A DNA stretch of 64,000 bases. It comes from Microbacterium trichothecenolyticum (lineage in GTDB: Bacteria; Actinomycetota; Actinomycetes; Actinomycetales; Microbacteriaceae). The position numbers and the translations under genes are program-made. The DNA is taken from positions 682,001 through 746,000 of the forward strand of contig NZ_JAUTBF010000001.1 in the NCBI RefSeq assembly GCF_030818955.1, given 5' to 3'. The stretch's first letter is position 1, and the number at the start of each line of letters is the position of its first letter. Shown here in pieces: positions 36,633 through 44,601 of the stretch. The notes below the pieces were generated by a model, which worked only from the letters and a program-made list of their open reading frames with translations, searched no databases and was not told the DNA's origin.

Positions 36633-38470
36633 TGCCCCGCATCCGCCAGTCCGACGTCGAGGAGGTCAAGGCGCGGGTCAACATCGCCGATGTCGTCGGT
36701 GAGCGGGTGGCGCTGAAGCCCGCTGGCGTCGGGTCGATGAAGGGCCTGTGTCCCTTCCACGACGAGCGCAGCCCCAGCTTCCACGTGCGTCCGCAGGTGG
36801 GGTACTACCACTGCTTCGGCTGCGGCGAGTCGGGCGATGTGTACTCGTTCCTGCGGGCGATGGACCACGTGTCCTTCACGGAGGCCGTCGAGCGGATGGC
36901 CGCGCGCGTGGGCTACACGCTGCACTACGAGGACGGCGGCCCCGCCCCCGAGACGACGGGCCGCTCGCGGCTGTACGCCGCCAACGCCGCGGCCGCGGAG
37001 TACTTCCGCGCGCAGCTGATGACACCGGAGGCCGAGACGGGTCGGCGGTTCCTCGGCGACCGCGGTTTCGACGCCGGCGCGGCCGCGCACTTCGGTGTCG
37101 GCTACGCGCCGAAGGGCTGGTCGCACCTCATGGACCACCTGCTCGCGCAGAAGTTCTCGCGCGACGAGTTGCTGCAGGCGGGACTCGTGTCCCAGGGCCA
37201 GCGTGGTGTCTACGACCGTTTCCGCGGACGACTCGTCTGGCCCATCCGCGACGTGACGGGCCAGGTCATCGGCTTCGGCGCGCGCAAGCTGTTCGACGAC
37301 GACCAGGGCCCCAAGTACCTCAACACCCCCGAGACGCCGATCTACAAGAAGGCGCAGGTGCTCTACGGTCTCGATCTCGCCAAACGCGACATCTCGCGCT
37401 CGCACCGCGTCGTCGTCGTCGAGGGGTACACCGACGTGATGGCGTGCCACCTCGCCGGAGTGACCACGGCGATCGCGTCGTGCGGCACCGCGTTCGGCAG
37501 CGACCACATCACGGTGCTCCGCCGCGTCATGGGCGACGACAGCTCCTCGGGAGAGGTCGTGTTCACCTTCGATCCGGATGCCGCGGGTCAGAAGGCGGCG
37601 CTGCGCGCCTTCGCCGACGAGAAGCGTTTCGCCGCCCAGACGTACGTCGCCGTCGCCCCCGAGGGCCTCGACCCGTGCGATCTGCGCCTCCAGCGCGGTG
37701 ACGGTGCCGTGCGAGCGCTCATGGACAACAAGGCGCCGATGTTCGAGTTCGTCATCGACCAGCGCCTGAAGGACTTCGACCTCGGCAGCGTCGAGGGGCG
37801 CGCCGGGGCGCTCCGGGCCGCGGCCCCGATCGTCGCCGACATCCGCGACCCCGCTCTGCGACCCGGGTACGTCCGCGTGCTGGCCCGGCGACTCGGTCTC
37901 GACATGCCCGAAGTCCAGGCCGCGGTGGAGCGCGCGGCGCGCGGGGCCGACCGGGCCGAGAAGCGCGAGACGACGCGCGAGGCCGATGCGGCCCCCGTCG
38001 CGGTGGCCGTGACGATGGCGTCTCTGCCCAACACCCGCGACGTGGCTCTCGAGCGCGGCGCGATGATGGCGTTCCTCCAGTACGGGCACCGGATCGAGCC
38101 CGAGCTGTTCCTGCGCGCGTTGCAGACGCCGTTCGGCCACCCCGCCCTCGAAGCGGTGCGGAGCACCTTGGCATCCACGGATCTGTCCCAACCCGGTTGG
38201 GCCGTCACAGCCGTCGAGGCGGTCCGCGAGCCGTTCCGCTCCCTGGCCGCGGAGTTGCTCACGGCCGAGTTCCCGGCGCGCACCGAGGAGGGGGCGGTCG
38301 TCGCGGCGAACGATCTCTCCCGGCGCCTGCTCGTCCGCGAACTCGAGCGGCAGAAGGCCGAGCTGCTGCGCGAGGTGCAGCGCGTCCCGGCCGACACCGA
38401 CGAGGGACGCCGACTCGGGCTCCGCCTGCGTGACCTCGAGGCCGATCGCCAGCGTCTCATCGCCTCCTGA
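36632..38470 (+). CDS. dnaG: DNA primase
   Basis: A protein of 612 residues. It has a CHC2 zinc finger with Cys40, His43, Cys61 and Cys64, the catalytic TOPRIM core (VVVVEGYTDVMACH, FTFDPDAAGQKA) and a carboxy-terminal helicase-binding region. It makes the RNA primers for replication. The dgt–dnaG order is the normal actinobacterial one. Confidence 0.97.
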   Translation: MPRIRQSDVEEVKARVNIADVVGERVALKPAGVGSMKGLCPFHDERSPSFHVRPQVGYYHCFGCGESGDVYSFLRAMDHVSFTEAVERMAARVGYTLHYEDGGPAPETTGRSRLYAANAAAAEYFRAQLMTPEAETGRRFLGDRGFDAGAAAHFGVGYAPKGWSHLMDHLLAQKFSRDELLQAGLVSQGQRGVYDRFRGRLVWPIRDVTGQVIGFGARKLFDDDQGPKYLNTPETPIYKKAQVLYGLDLAKRDISRSHRVVVVEGYTDVMACHLAGVTTAIASCGTAFGSDHITVLRRVMGDDSSSGEVVFTFDPDAAGQKAALRAFADEKRFAAQTYVAVAPEGLDPCDLRLQRGDGAVRALMDNKAPMFEFVIDQRLKDFDLGSVEGRAGALRAAAPIVADIRDPALRPGYVRVLARRLGLDMPEVQAAVERAARGADRAEKRETTREADAAPVAVAVTMASLPNTRDVALERGAMMAFLQYGHRIEPELFLRALQTPFGHPALEAVRSTLASTDLSQPGWAVTAVEAVREPFRSLAAELLTAEFPARTEEGAVVAANDLSRRLLVRELERQKAELLREVQRVPADTDEGRRLGLRLRDLEADRQRLIAS

Positions 38471-38559
38471 CGGGGCATTCCCGGCGAGGCGCTACCGCAC
38501 CGGCGTGTCGGGAGGGAAGCCCGATGCGCACGCACGGCTCTTCAGGGGAGGATGGGGGA

Positions 38560-39333
38560 ATGCCCCGGACACTCGACACCGACGTCGCCATCCGCGCCGA
38601 CGATCTCTCGCTCGCCCGCAACGGCGTCCGCGTGATCGACGGCATCACCCTGACGCTGCCGTTCGCCGAGACCCTCGTGGTGAGAGGGGCGACGGGCTCG
38701 GGCAAGACCTCCCTGGTGTCGATGCTCGCGGGCCGACCCGACGACGGACTGAGCGTCGTCGGGGGAGAGGCGTACGTGCACGGCATCTCCGCGAGGCGCC
38801 CGGGGCGTGCCCATCGTGAATGGACGTTCCACACGGGATACCTCCCGCAGGGCGCCGGGGCGTCGCTGCCCTCGCGCCTGACCGTACAGGACGTCATCGC
38901 CGAGCCCATCACGAGTCGCGATCGCCGCGTGAACAGCCGCGCGCTCGCGGTCCGGGTCGCGACCCTTCTCGACGAGATGGAACTGCCCCTCGGCACGGCG
39001 CCGAAGTACCCGTACGAACTCAGCGCCGGCATGCGACAGCGCGTGGCCCTCGCCCGCGCGTTCGTCCTCGAGCCACGACTGTTCGTCGCGGACGACCTCT
39101 ACGCCAACCTCGACGTCGAGGTCCGCGCCGCGGCGCGCGCATCGATCGTGCGCCGACGCGACGAGCGCGGCATGGCCACGCTGGTCGTCACGAACGACGC
39201 CGATGCGCCGACGGATCTGGATGCCGACGTGCTCGTGCTGCACGGGGGACACGCCGTCGCGCTCGGTCACGGGTCCGAGGACCTGCAGTGGACCCCGGGC
39301 GGCGCGCCCGACCGGCGCGTTTCGACGGCCTGA
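38560..39333 (+). CDS. Orphan ABC-type ATPase with altered Walker B
   Basis: A protein of 257 residues from MPRTLDTDVAIRADDL. Walker A is GATGSGKTS, the signature is LSAGMRQR, and the Walker B region reads LFVADDLYANLD: the catalytic glutamate that normally follows the aspartate is aspartate here. The histidine of the H-loop (VVTNDADAP) is also absent. No permease gene adjoins. It may be a regulatory or degenerate ABC protein, or serve a distant transporter; I see no frame damage. GGAGGATGGGGGA precedes the ATG. Confidence 0.82.
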   Translation: MPRTLDTDVAIRADDLSLARNGVRVIDGITLTLPFAETLVVRGATGSGKTSLVSMLAGRPDDGLSVVGGEAYVHGISARRPGRAHREWTFHTGYLPQGAGASLPSRLTVQDVIAEPITSRDRRVNSRALAVRVATLLDEMELPLGTAPKYPYELSAGMRQRVALARAFVLEPRLFVADDLYANLDVEVRAAARASIVRRRDERGMATLVVTNDADAPTDLDADVLVLHGGHAVALGHGSEDLQWTPGGAPDRRVSTA

Positions 39334-39336
39334 TTT

Positions 39337-39364
39337 TTCGACTGCGCCGCGGTGCTGTTAGTAT
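39337..39364 (+). promoter_or_regulatory. Candidate promoter of tRNA-Asn
   Basis: TTCGAC and TAGTAT are separated by 16 bases, about 30 bases before the tRNA. Confidence 0.5.
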
Positions 39365-39395
39365 CGTGTGGTTGCCCGCCGCAAGGCGAGCATGA

Positions 39396-39468
39396 TCCTC
39401 GGTAGCTCAATTGGCAGAGCAATCGGCTGTTAACCGATAGGTTCTTGGTTCGAGTCCAAGCCGGGGAG
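39396..39468 (+). tRNA. tRNA-Asn (anticodon GTT)
   Basis: A full cloverleaf can be drawn: acceptor TCCTCGG with CCGGGGA (one T-G pair), anticodon stem ATCGG/CCGAT around CTGTTAA with GTT at 39429–39431, and a T arm with GGTTCGAGTCC. The discriminator base is G. CCA is not encoded. Confidence 0.97.
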
Positions 39469-39505
39469 CGAGAAGTCCACGCCCATCTAGCGTGGCTCTC
39501 ACCCT

Positions 39506-39537
39506 AGGCCCGGGCTTCCACCCCGGGCCTTACCTTT
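39506..39537 (+). terminator. Rho-independent terminator of tRNA-Asn
   Basis: AGGCCCGGG (39506–39514) pairs with CCCGGGCCT (39522–39530), followed by TACCTTTTTCC. Confidence 0.85.
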
Positions 39538-39649
39538 TTCCCGGCGACGACCACGGGGGAGCTGCTCCCCGGACCCGTGTCCCCGCCTATGGGAGCGGTT
39601 CCATTAGACTCGCTCCGGCCGACTCCCGCGGCCGGAGAGGACGCCGCCC

Positions 39650-42592
39650 GTGCACGCTGCGACACCGCGTGTGCGCCGCGACCTCCAGGGACTCCGCGCC
39701 CTCGCCGTCCTCGCCGTGGTGGCGACCCATCTGACGGGCTGGCCGCGGGGCGGGTTCGTCGGCGTCGACGTGTTCTTCGTCCTCTCGGGCTTCCTGGTCA
39801 CCGGCATCCTGCTCCGCGATCTCGAGTCCACCGGCACGGTGCACCTCCGCCGTTTCTTCGCGCGCCGGATCCGCCGACTCCTTCCCGCGGCGCTGCTCGT
39901 CCTCGCCGTGATCGTCGGAGCGGGGTTCCTCGTCTTCCCCGGCGTCCGGGCCGAGGCCCTTCTCGGCGACGCGCTCGCGGCCGGGGGACTCGTCTCGAAC
40001 TGGCGGTTCGCCCTCGAAGGGCGCGACTACTTCTCCCACATCGACGTGTCCGCGCTGCAGCACTTCTGGTCGCTGTCGGTGGAGGAGCAATTCTCCCTGG
40101 GCTGGCCGCTGATCGTCCTGCTCTCGGTCGCGCTCGTCCCCGCCCTCGCCCGACGCGGACGCGCGGGCCGTACGGCGGTCGGTTCGGCCGCGGTGCTCGT
40201 CGTCGTGGCATCCGGAACCGTCGCGTGGATCCAGACGGCGAGCGACCCGTCGATGGCGTACTTCTCGACGTTCACCCGTGCGGGGGAGCTCGGCGTCGGG
40301 GCCGTCCTGGCCTGCCTCGCGCCCGCCCTGGGCCGCCTTCCCACTGCGGTCCGCATCCTGTCGATGTGGGTCGGCTTGGGCGTCGTGGCCGCCTCGTTCG
40401 TCGTGGTCGACCCGGGTGAGCCGTTCCCCGCTCCGTGGGCGGCCCTCCCTGTCGCCGGGGCGGCGCTCGTGATCGCCGGGGGGATCGGCGCAGACCCGCG
40501 GCACCGGCACCTGTTCGTCGTGACGAACCCCCTCGCGGTGGCCGTCGGCGACGTCTCGTACTCCCTCTACCTCTGGCACCTGCCGGTCATCGTCTTCGCC
40601 GGCGCGCTCCTGCCTCCGGGGCCGGCAGCCATGCCGATCACCGTGCTGATCCTCGTCGTCCTGACCGTCGCGACGTACCTCGGCGTGGAGCAGCCCGTGC
40701 ATCGGTCACCGTGGCTGTCGCGGAACGACGGCGCCCTCTCCGCATCGGAGGCATCGGCACCCGCGCCGGAGACGTCCGTGGCCGCGCCGATCGCACGCAC
40801 GCCCCCGACGCAGACCGCCCCGCAGCATGAGTCCACGCCGCTTCCCCGTTCCTCCGCCCTGGCCTCGCGGCCCGCCGGGTGGGTGCCGGGACAGCGGTAC
40901 TACCCGGGCTCGCGCCCCCTCGCGCCGGCCCGGTCGGACCCCGCACCCGGTGTCTCCGAAGCCTCCCGACCCGTGGTTCCGTCCGTCAGACCGGCAGGAT
41001 CCCCCTCGCCCGCGCTCCGGGCGTCCGCCCCTGCTCCTCCCGCTCAGCCGGCCGCTCCGTCCTCCTCGCGCGGCCCGGCCTGGGCCGACTGGCGCGCCCG
41101 CTACGGGCCGCGCATGGGGGTCGCCGCCGCGAGCCTCGTCATCGGCGCGGGCGCGACGGTGCTGGCGGTCTTCGTGGCCTACGGAGCCCCCACGCTCCCG
41201 AGCGCTCCCGCCCCCGTCGCGGTCGCCGCCCCGGACGACGGCGCGGATCCGCTCGGCACCCTGCAAGCCGATCTCGCCGCCGCGACCACGGCGTCGGCCT
41301 GGCCCGAGCTGCATCCGTCCCTGGACGACGCGATGCGCGAGTCCTCCGCCGCCAACCGCGCCCACGACTGCTTCACCCCCGACCCCCTTCCCGAGATCGG
41401 CCGCTGCACCTGGGGGAGCGCGGACGCCCCGCGGCACCTCTACCTCGTCGGAGACTCGAGCGCGATGGCCTACGCCCCCACGTTCGCGAAGCTCGCCGAA
41501 GACAGCGGGGGTCAGTGGCGCGTCACCACGGTGGGGATGTACGGATGCCGCTTCACCGACGTCCTCGTCGAGAGCCGGGATCCCGCGGTCACGGCGACCT
41601 GCGCGCAGCGCAAGAGCGACGTCGCCGCCCTCATCGCGGCGGCTCCGGCCGAGGCTGGGACGGTGACCCCCGCACACGATCCCCACCCGTACGACCTCGA
41701 TGACCTGCGCGAGAGCCTGCTCGACGAACGCGGGGGCGAGGTCGACGACAGCATCCCCCAGCTGGCGACAGCCGATCCCGATCTCTGCGCGATCGCCCTC
41801 TCGCTGCCCGACGGCAGCGTGCGCCGGAGTACCGACGCGGAGGTGGCGTTCAGCATCCAGTCCGCGGTGAAGCCGTTCCTGTTCGCGCTCGCGCTGTTCG
41901 ACACCGACGGCGAGGCCCTCGATCGGGTGGGCATCGAGCCCACGGGAGAGTCGTTCGACGCGATCAAGCTCGAGAGCGGAACGGGGCGCCCGCCGAATCC
42001 GATGGTCAACGCGGGTGCGCTGCTCACCGCGTCGCTGGTCGACGGCGGAGGACCCCGCGAGCGCGGCGCCCGCATCGCGCGGGGGCTCGCCGCGTTCGCC
42101 GGTCGCGAGCTCGACGTCGACGAGGACGTAGCGCACAACGAGCACCTGCTCGGCGACCGCAATCACGCCCTCGCGCATCTCATGCGCGCCGAAGGCACGC
42201 TCGCGGTCTCCGCCGATGACGCCGTCGCGGTCTACGCCCGCGCCTGCGCGACACTCGTGGATGCCGAGACCCTGTCCGTCATGGGGGCGACACTCGCGCT
42301 CGGCGGCGTCAACCCGCGCACCGGCGACCGGGTGGTCCCGGAGCGCGTGGCCCGGGACGTCGTGTCGGTCATGGCGACGTGCGGGGTGTACGACGGCTCC
42401 GGCCGCTGGATGCGAGCGGTCGGCGTTCCCGCGAAGTCGAGCGTCTCGGGAGCCCTGGTCCTGTCGGCGCCCGGTCGCCTCGGGGGCGCGGTCGTCAGCC
42501 CGCCGCTCGACGACCAGGGCACGAGCGTGCGGGGGCGCATCGCGAGCGAGAGACTCAGCGACGACCTCCATCTCCACAGCTTCGCGGTCTGA
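39650..42592 (+). CDS. Acyltransferase-3 / truncated SGNH protein running in frame into a glutaminase
   Basis: One open frame of 980 residues. Residues 1–350 are an OafA-type acyltransferase-3 membrane domain (RRDLQGLRALAVLAVVATHL, FFVLSGFLVTGILLRDLE, FFARRIRRLLPAALLVL, QHFWSLSVEEQF). A proline-rich linker, one more membrane helix (about 495–515) and the start of an SGNH esterase domain follow (LYLVGDSSAMAYAPTF). The SGNH domain stops after CAQRKSDVAALIAAA, before its catalytic Asp/His block, and the frame continues directly into a complete glutaminase from about residue 672. Normal acyltransferase-SGNH proteins have about 120 more residues and are not fused to glutaminase. A deletion joining two genes is likely. 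Confidence 0.8.
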   Translation: MHAATPRVRRDLQGLRALAVLAVVATHLTGWPRGGFVGVDVFFVLSGFLVTGILLRDLESTGTVHLRRFFARRIRRLLPAALLVLAVIVGAGFLVFPGVRAEALLGDALAAGGLVSNWRFALEGRDYFSHIDVSALQHFWSLSVEEQFSLGWPLIVLLSVALVPALARRGRAGRTAVGSAAVLVVVASGTVAWIQTASDPSMAYFSTFTRAGELGVGAVLACLAPALGRLPTAVRILSMWVGLGVVAASFVVVDPGEPFPAPWAALPVAGAALVIAGGIGADPRHRHLFVVTNPLAVAVGDVSYSLYLWHLPVIVFAGALLPPGPAAMPITVLILVVLTVATYLGVEQPVHRSPWLSRNDGALSASEASAPAPETSVAAPIARTPPTQTAPQHESTPLPRSSALASRPAGWVPGQRYYPGSRPLAPARSDPAPGVSEASRPVVPSVRPAGSPSPALRASAPAPPAQPAAPSSSRGPAWADWRARYGPRMGVAAASLVIGAGATVLAVFVAYGAPTLPSAPAPVAVAAPDDGADPLGTLQADLAAATTASAWPELHPSLDDAMRESSAANRAHDCFTPDPLPEIGRCTWGSADAPRHLYLVGDSSAMAYAPTFAKLAEDSGGQWRVTTVGMYGCRFTDVLVESRDPAVTATCAQRKSDVAALIAAAPAEAGTVTPAHDPHPYDLDDLRESLLDERGGEVDDSIPQLATADPDLCAIALSLPDGSVRRSTDAEVAFSIQSAVKPFLFALALFDTDGEALDRVGIEPTGESFDAIKLESGTGRPPNPMVNAGALLTASLVDGGGPRERGARIARGLAAFAGRELDVDEDVAHNEHLLGDRNHALAHLMRAEGTLAVSADDAVAVYARACATLVDAETLSVMGATLALGGVNPRTGDRVVPERVARDVVSVMATCGVYDGSGRWMRAVGVPAKSSVSGALVLSAPGRLGGAVVSPPLDDQGTSVRGRIASERLSDDLHLHSFAV
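41663..42592 (+). CDS. glsA: Glutaminase A (possible independent start inside the fused frame)
   Basis: The last 309 residues of the fused frame form a whole serine-dependent glutaminase: the SxxK motif in FSIQSAVKPFLFALAL, PPNPMVNAGALLTASLV, GDRNHALAHLM, GATLALGGVNPRTGDR, VMATCGVYDGSGRW and GVPAKSSVSGALV. It converts glutamine to glutamate and ammonia. A GTG at 41663 (VTPAHDPHPYDL) fits the normal family length, so the enzyme could be made alone; the ribosome-binding site (GAGGCTGGG) is modest. If no independent start is used, it would hang on the acyltransferase at the membrane. Confidence 0.8.
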   Translation: MTPAHDPHPYDLDDLRESLLDERGGEVDDSIPQLATADPDLCAIALSLPDGSVRRSTDAEVAFSIQSAVKPFLFALALFDTDGEALDRVGIEPTGESFDAIKLESGTGRPPNPMVNAGALLTASLVDGGGPRERGARIARGLAAFAGRELDVDEDVAHNEHLLGDRNHALAHLMRAEGTLAVSADDAVAVYARACATLVDAETLSVMGATLALGGVNPRTGDRVVPERVARDVVSVMATCGVYDGSGRWMRAVGVPAKSSVSGALVLSAPGRLGGAVVSPPLDDQGTSVRGRIASERLSDDLHLHSFAV

Positions 42593-42706
42593 GGACTCGT
42601 CCCCGGAACACCGCAGGGATACGGCGCCGGTGCACACGGCATGTGAGAGCATCTGGTTGTCCCCTCCACCCCGCTCATCTCCACCCCGCTCATCCCAGGA
42701 GAGCCG

Positions 42707-43081
42707 ATGCCCGTCGCCGCCCGCCGCCGCGCGTCACGCACCGTGACGATCGGTGTCGTCGCCGCCCTCGCCGCCACCCTCACCGGGTGCGGGCAGGGCA
42801 CGAACGTCTCGGAGGACTACGCGCAGATCTGCCGCGATAACGCCACCGAGAAGCGACTGCCCGACGACGACTGCAACAACCACGGCGGCAGCGCCCACTG
42901 GTACTACCTGCCCCTGGGGTCGAGCAGTCGCAACGTGCCGGCTGTCGGCGATCGCGCCTCCGGCGGCGTCGACACCCTGCCCGGCGGGAAGACCGCCGCG
43001 AAGGGCATCTCGGGTGACGGCGCGAGCGTCTCGCGCGGAGGTTTCGGCGGATCCGGATCCGACGGAAGCCACGGCGGCTGA
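42707..43081 (+). CDS. Small lipoprotein with a glycine/serine-rich tail
   Basis: A protein of 124 residues with a twin-arginine-like start (MPVAARRRASRTVTIG), a hydrophobic segment and a lipobox TLTGC (Cys28), so it is probably lipid-anchored outside the membrane. The middle contains QICRDNATEKRLPDDDC and a SAHWYYLP motif. The carboxy-terminal 40 residues are Gly/Ser-rich. GGAGAGCC precedes the ATG. The stop overlaps the next gene's ATG (TGATG), so the two proteins are coupled. I do not know its function. Confidence 0.8.
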   Translation: MPVAARRRASRTVTIGVVAALAATLTGCGQGTNVSEDYAQICRDNATEKRLPDDDCNNHGGSAHWYYLPLGSSSRNVPAVGDRASGGVDTLPGGKTAAKGISGDGASVSRGGFGGSGSDGSHGG

Positions 43082-44385
43082 TGCGCCGCATCGAATTGGC
43101 GCCCCGGCCCGACTGGGAGCGCACGATCAAGCAGTCGGGCCTCATCTACTCGCGCTCGCTCCGCGACGACGGCTCGGCCGTCGAGTACTGGAACGACGGC
43201 GCAGCGTACGTCTTCACCCTCCCCGAGGTCGAGGCGCTCGAGACGCAGACCGAGGAGCTGCACCGGATGTGCCGCGAGGCCGCGACCTACCTGGCATCCG
43301 GAGAACTCGGTCACCTCGGGCTGACCCCGCAGGCGTTCGAGTTCGCGCAGTGGTCCCTCGAGCAGGACGAGCCCGACGTCTACGCGCGCTTCGACCTCGC
43401 GTATGCCGGCGACGGCTCCCCGGCGAAGATGCTGGAGTACAACGCGGACACTCCCACCGGACTGATCGAAGCGTCGCTCACCCAGTGGTTCTGGCTGCAG
43501 GACCGCATCAAGAGCGGAGCCCTGCCCGCTGACACCGACCAGTGGAACGGGCTGCACGAAGCCCTCGTCGAACGCTGGCGGGTCCTTCTGCACCGGTCGT
43601 TGAGCGAGGGGGAGGGCGGGCGCCTCTTCGTCGCCCACTCGGATGCCGACATCTACGGCGAGGACTGGGACACCGTCGCCTACATGCGCGATCTGGCGGG
43701 CGAAGCCGGCTGGGAGCACACCGGCATCGAGATGAAGGACATCGGCTGGCACCACGGTGCGCGGCAGTTCGTCGGCGTTCCCGAGCCGTGGGGCTCCTCG
43801 CGCAGCGTCAACGCGCTGCCGGGGGATGCCCCCGAGACGCAGTACCCGGTCATTCGCAACCTCTTCAAGCTCTATCCCTGGGAGGACATCGTCTCGGGGG
43901 ACGACCGCGTCGTCGGCGACCAGGAGTTCGGGGCCCTGCTCATCGCCGGGCGCGGTCTGTTCGGGCGCTGGTACGAGCCGGCGTGGAAGATGTTCCTGTC
44001 GAACAAGCTGCTGCTCGCCGCGCTCTGGCGCCTGTTCCCGGATCACCCCAATCTCCTTCCCGCGTACGCCGACGGACCGAACGCGATGACCGACTACGTC
44101 GTCAAACCCGTCTTCGGGCGCGAGGGCGACGGCATCCGGGTCCACCGCGCCGACGGCAGCGTGATCACGAACGGGCAGGAGTACCGCCGCGAAGGGACCG
44201 GGCGCGAACGCGTGTGGCAGCAGTACCACGAGCTCCCCGACTTCCCCGGGTCGAACGGCAGCAACCACCCGGTGCTGGGTTCGTGGGTCGTGAACGACGA
44301 GGCGTACGGCGTCGGCATCCGCGAGTCCGACGGGCCGATCACCGACTACTACTGTCGGTTCGCCCCGAACATCATCGAGGGCTGA
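43081..44385 (+). CDS. Glutathionylspermidine-synthase-like ATP-grasp protein
   Basis: A protein of 434 residues resembling the synthetase domain of glutathionylspermidine synthase (PF03738). Family blocks visible: FDLAYAGDGSPAKMLEYNADTPTGLIEAS, AYADGPNAMTDYVVKPVFGREGDGI and PVLGSWVVNDEAYGVGIRESDGPITDYYCRF. In Escherichia coli the domain joins glutathione and spermidine, but actinobacteria lack glutathione, so the substrates must differ. It is co-translated with a lipoprotein, which suggests an envelope-related peptide ligation. That is inference. Confidence 0.88.
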   Translation: MRRIELAPRPDWERTIKQSGLIYSRSLRDDGSAVEYWNDGAAYVFTLPEVEALETQTEELHRMCREAATYLASGELGHLGLTPQAFEFAQWSLEQDEPDVYARFDLAYAGDGSPAKMLEYNADTPTGLIEASLTQWFWLQDRIKSGALPADTDQWNGLHEALVERWRVLLHRSLSEGEGGRLFVAHSDADIYGEDWDTVAYMRDLAGEAGWEHTGIEMKDIGWHHGARQFVGVPEPWGSSRSVNALPGDAPETQYPVIRNLFKLYPWEDIVSGDDRVVGDQEFGALLIAGRGLFGRWYEPAWKMFLSNKLLLAALWRLFPDHPNLLPAYADGPNAMTDYVVKPVFGREGDGIRVHRADGSVITNGQEYRREGTGRERVWQQYHELPDFPGSNGSNHPVLGSWVVNDEAYGVGIRESDGPITDYYCRFAPNIIEG

Positions 44386-44601
44386 CGGGCGGACCCCGGC
44401 GGATCGGGGAGCCGTGTCCACCACGAGGACCCGCGATCCCCGGTCGGCCGTGGGACGCACCCGGATGAGCGTGCGGGGACACCTCGCGCGCGAAACTCTC
44501 CGCGGGCTTCACCCGTTCCGGGGCTGACGGATCGCGGTGCGCGCGTCCCGACGGGGGGTCGTCGTGCACCGGGCGGACCCGAGCACGACGACCACCATGG
44601 G

